From: an uncultured Oscillospiraceae bacterium
GTDB taxonomy: Bacteria; Bacillota; Clostridia; Oscillospirales; Acutalibacteraceae
Length of the DNA: 6,673 bases
Direction: 5' to 3'
Assembly: GCA_900555805.1 (NCBI GenBank)
Contig: USMJ01000069.1
Coordinates: 1 to 6,673, forward strand
Part shown: positions 4,456 through 6,673 of the stretch, piece after piece
Position numbering within the stretch: position 1 is the stretch's first letter
How the letters are laid out: every line of letters starts with the position of its first letter
Translations under genes and position numbers: made by a program
Notes under the pieces: model-generated
Seen by the model: only the letters and a program-made list of their open reading frames with translations
The model's database searches: none
What the model was told of the DNA's origin: nothing

Positions 4456-6510
4456 ATGGATGCAAAATACGAAGCACTGTTTACCCCTTGGAAAATCGGT
4501 AACTGTGAAATCAAAAACCGTATCGTACTGACAAGTATGGGCGGCACCGATCTTTTCGGCTGGATGGAGAAGAACCATTTCGACAAGGACGGCGCTCGTT
4601 TTATCATGGAAGTCGCCAAGAACAATGTCGGTCTTGTACTTCCCGGCTGTCAGCCCGTTTATAACCCGATGTTCGGTCAGTGGCTTTATAAAAACAAAAA
4701 GATGTATGACGATCTGAAGAAGTGGACGCCCGAGCTTCACAAGACGGGCGCTAAGCTTTTCGTTCAGCTCACCGCCGGCTTCGGCCGCTCATTCACCATC
4801 AGCAGCATGATGGAAATGCTCTACACAAATCCCGCTCTGCGTAAGCTCAGCAAACCTTTCATGGATCTCGACAAGATCACGGCTTCGGCGAGCCCGTCTC
4901 CCAACCGCTGGTCGGACAAGGTTCCGTCAAGAGCCATGACAACAGACGAGATTCACGAAATGGTTCAGGCGTTCGCCAAGAGCTCGAAGATGCTCAAGGA
5001 CGCAGGCGTAGACGGCGTTGAGGTTCACGCCGTTCATGAGGGCTATCTCTTAGACCAGTTCACACTCAAATATGTCAACAAGCGTACGGACGAATACGGC
5101 GGATCGTTTGAGAACCGCTACCGCTTCGCGGTCGAAGTCGTTAAAGCTATCAAGGAAGCCTGCGGCGACGACTTCCCCGTTTCGCTCAGATACAGTATCA
5201 TTTCAAAGACGAAGGGCTTCAGACAGGGCGCTCTCCCCGGCGAAGATTATGTTGAAGTCGGCAGAGATATGGAAGAATCCGAGAAAGCCGCCAAGTATCT
5301 TCAGGACGCAGGCTATGACTGTCTCAACTGCGACAACGGTACATATGACGCATGGTATTGGGCTCATCCCCCGATATATATGCCCGAGAACTGCAACCTT
5401 GCAGACGTTGAGCATATCAAGAAGTTTGTTGATATCCCCGTTATCTGCGCAGGCCGTCTCGATCCTGCCGTTGCGGCTGAATCAATCAAGAACGGCGGCA
5501 TAGACGGCGCAGGTTTCGCCCGTCCGTTCCTCGCCGACCAGGAGTGGGTCACAAAGCTCATCAACGGCAAGGAGGAGGACATCCGTCCCTGTATACTTTG
5601 CCACAACGGATGCTTCAACATGTGCCACTACAAGGGTGTACCCAACGATCAGGAGCTTTCGGACAGCTTACATCTTTCCCGTTGCGCTATCAACGCAGAG
5701 ACTATGCAGTGGGATAAGCACTATATAAAGAAGACGAAATCGCCCAAGACGGTTCACATCATCGGCGGCGGTATCGGCGGCATGGAGGCGGCTCTCGTTC
5801 TCAAGAAGAGAGGTCACCGCCCGATAATCCACGAAAAGAGCAACGTTCTCGGCGGAACATTTATTCCTGCCAGCGCTGAGTCATATAAGGGCAAACTCAG
5901 AGACCTCCTTGAGTGGTACAGACTTCAGATAGCCAAGAACGACATTGAGGTTCAGTTCAATGACGAGATCAAGGACGTTTCCGTTCTCGGCGATGTTCCC
6001 GTTATCGTCGCGACAGGTTCTGTTCCGAGACTTCTCAGAAAAGTTCCCGGATATGAAAAGATGGTTGAAGGCTGCGACTACCTCACCGGAACACCGGTCG
6101 GTCAGACAGTTGCTGTTATCGGCGGCGGACTTACAGGCTGCGAGATAGCTTATGAGATTGCTCTTCAGGGCAAGAACCCGATCATCGTCGAAATGAAAGA
6201 CGACCTCATCAGCCAGAAAGGTGTCTGCCTTTCGAACTCGTCATATCTCAGAGAGTGGTTCGCTCTCCACGAGGTTCCCGTTTATCTCGAAACCTCGCTT
6301 CGTGAGGTCAAGGACGGTTCGATCATCTGCGCCGACAAGTCGGGCAAGGAGATCGAGATCAAGTGCGACTCGGTCATCAGCTGCGCAGGCTATATTTCAA
6401 ATCCCGTTGCCGCTGAGGGCAAGAACATTCACCTCGTCGGCGACTGCAAGCAGATCGGCAACCTTCGCTCCGTTGTTTGGAGAGCATGGGATGTCGCTAT
6501 GAAGATCTAA
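4456..6510 (+). CDS. 2-enoate reductase-like FMN/FAD/Fe-S oxidoreductase
   Basis: A three-part flavoenzyme of the 2,4-dienoyl-CoA reductase / 2-enoate reductase / BaiCD-BaiH superfamily, which reduces activated C=C bonds using NAD(P)H. Residues 1 to about 370 are an old-yellow-enzyme barrel starting LFTPWKIGNCEIKNRIV; VHAVHEGYLLDQF (190-202) places His191 and His194 at the active site, in the HAVHEGYLL form I associate with clostridial enoate reductases. CILCHNGC (379-386) with Cys410 in SRCAIN is the 4Fe-4S site. Residues 431 to the end hold two Rossmann elements: GGGIGG (437-442) with Glu460 for FAD, and GGGLTG (556-561) with Glu579 at the end of the next strand, favouring NADH over NADPH. 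VATGS (518-522) and HLVGDC (659-664) complete the FAD domain. The length (684 residues from the start set by GGAGG) is normal for the group. It is cytoplasmic and probably oxygen-sensitive. It is divergent from the AcnX operon, so a shared pathway is likely. Other family members reduce bile-acid, flavonoid or cinnamate-type substrates, so its substrate remains open. Confidence 0.92.
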   Translation: MDAKYEALFTPWKIGNCEIKNRIVLTSMGGTDLFGWMEKNHFDKDGARFIMEVAKNNVGLVLPGCQPVYNPMFGQWLYKNKKMYDDLKKWTPELHKTGAKLFVQLTAGFGRSFTISSMMEMLYTNPALRKLSKPFMDLDKITASASPSPNRWSDKVPSRAMTTDEIHEMVQAFAKSSKMLKDAGVDGVEVHAVHEGYLLDQFTLKYVNKRTDEYGGSFENRYRFAVEVVKAIKEACGDDFPVSLRYSIISKTKGFRQGALPGEDYVEVGRDMEESEKAAKYLQDAGYDCLNCDNGTYDAWYWAHPPIYMPENCNLADVEHIKKFVDIPVICAGRLDPAVAAESIKNGGIDGAGFARPFLADQEWVTKLINGKEEDIRPCILCHNGCFNMCHYKGVPNDQELSDSLHLSRCAINAETMQWDKHYIKKTKSPKTVHIIGGGIGGMEAALVLKKRGHRPIIHEKSNVLGGTFIPASAESYKGKLRDLLEWYRLQIAKNDIEVQFNDEIKDVSVLGDVPVIVATGSVPRLLRKVPGYEKMVEGCDYLTGTPVGQTVAVIGGGLTGCEIAYEIALQGKNPIIVEMKDDLISQKGVCLSNSSYLREWFALHEVPVYLETSLREVKDGSIICADKSGKEIEIKCDSVISCAGYISNPVAAEGKNIHLVGDCKQIGNLRSVVWRAWDVAMKI

Positions 6511-6523
6511 TTGAATGATCATA

Positions 6524-6555
6524 AGAAAGGCGTCTTTTAGGCGCCTTTTCTTTTA
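6524..6555 (+). terminator. Intrinsic terminator of the reductase gene
   Basis: AAAGGCG (6526-6532) pairs with CGCCTTT (6542-6548) around a 9-nt loop, followed by TCTTTT. It begins about 14 nt after the stop codon, so the reductase is probably transcribed alone. Confidence 0.85.
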
Positions 6556-6617
6556 TGTACGCGATTGAAATCGTTCTGTGATTGGGCGTGTGTCCGCGGG
6601 GAGAAGTGGTTTAGTTT

Positions 6618-6654
6618 GGCGGCAAAAGGTTTCCCCGTTAGGGGAAACCGCCGC
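6618..6654. repeat. Two-tier hairpin downstream of the reductase
   Basis: GGTTTCCCC (6628-6636) and GGGGAAACC (6641-6649) form a perfect 9-bp stem with a GTTA loop. Directly outside it GCGGC (6619-6623) pairs with GCCGC (6650-6654), leaving AAAA bulged on the left side. The transcript of the preceding gene should already have ended, so this may belong to a unit to the right or to a dispersed palindromic repeat. Bases 6556-6617 show nothing else. Confidence 0.65.
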
Positions 6655-6673
6655 AAGCCGCCTTTGGCGGCTT
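6655..6673. terminator. Hairpin at the window edge, possible terminator
   Basis: AAGCCGCC (6655-6662) and GGCGGCTT (6666-6673) form a perfect 8-bp stem with a TTT loop that runs exactly to the last base. If more T follow outside the window it would be a plus-strand terminator; on the minus strand no T-tract follows. It abuts the two-tier hairpin on its left, and its GGCGGC could instead pair with the GCCGC used there. Confidence 0.45.

Noticed and set aside
4451..4516. Riboswitch or structured leader ahead of the reductase
   Set aside because: The leader of about 59 nt has only a 4-bp GCGG-TTTT-CCGC hairpin (4417-4428), too little for a known riboswitch class.
4273..4740. 155-residue minus-strand reading frame opposite the reductase start
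   Set aside because: It covers the divergent promoters and the opposite strand of the reductase, with no recognisable domain or ribosome binding site.
5072..5503. 143-residue plus-strand frame inside the reductase
   Set aside because: Low-complexity Ser/Arg/Thr-rich translation typical of an off-frame reading of a real gene.
4456..6510. Calling the reductase a bile-acid enzyme (baiCD/baiH)
   Set aside because: No other bai genes are in the window and the active-site form HAVHEGYLL fits the enoate reductase side of the superfamily at least as well.

Overview
The window looks like a chromosomal piece from an anaerobic Firmicute, most likely an uncultured member of the Clostridia (gut or rumen type). 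The reasons are near-consensus sigma-A promoters, strong GGAGG/AGGTGAG ribosome binding sites, intermediate G+C with AT-rich intergenic DNA, and two enzyme types at home in strict anaerobes: an iron-sulfur enoate-reductase-like flavoenzyme and an aconitase X (AcnX) dehydratase. This is inference from sequence character; no species marker is present.

Left block (about 60-2482): a carbonyl/aldehyde stress module. A MerR regulator of the AdhR/NmlR type (minus strand) is divergent from an aldo/keto reductase and a manganese-type cupin (plus strand, 9 nt apart). Between them lies a textbook MerR promoter with a 19-bp spacer holding a perfect 8-4-8 dyad. Downstream of merR on the minus strand is a conserved 72-residue Cys-containing protein of unknown function. 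Overlapping hairpins at 62-145 close this side.

Middle and right block (2488-6510): a two-subunit AcnX on the minus strand (large catalytic subunit, then swivel subunit, 5 nt apart) and, divergent from it, a 684-residue flavin/Fe-S reductase of the 2-enoate reductase / 2,4-dienoyl-CoA reductase / BaiCD-BaiH superfamily. The 250-bp divergent region carries a good promoter for each direction and a palindrome (TGACAA-N4-TTGTCA) on the AcnX -35 box. A dehydratase facing an enoate reductase suggests the two act in sequence: dehydration of a hydroxy acid to an alpha,beta-unsaturated acid, then reduction of the C=C bond. This pairing, with an AcnX that departs from the family's usual substrate-side motifs, is the most likely undescribed system here. 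The substrate cannot be read from the sequence.

Convergent ends are separated by a perfect 19-bp bidirectional terminator (2440-2482), and the reductase ends at its own terminator (6524-6555). The last 60 bases hold a dense cluster of hairpins cut by the window edge. No tRNA, rRNA, CRISPR array or mobile element was recognised. The first 218 bases hold only the terminator hairpins and no gene I can support.
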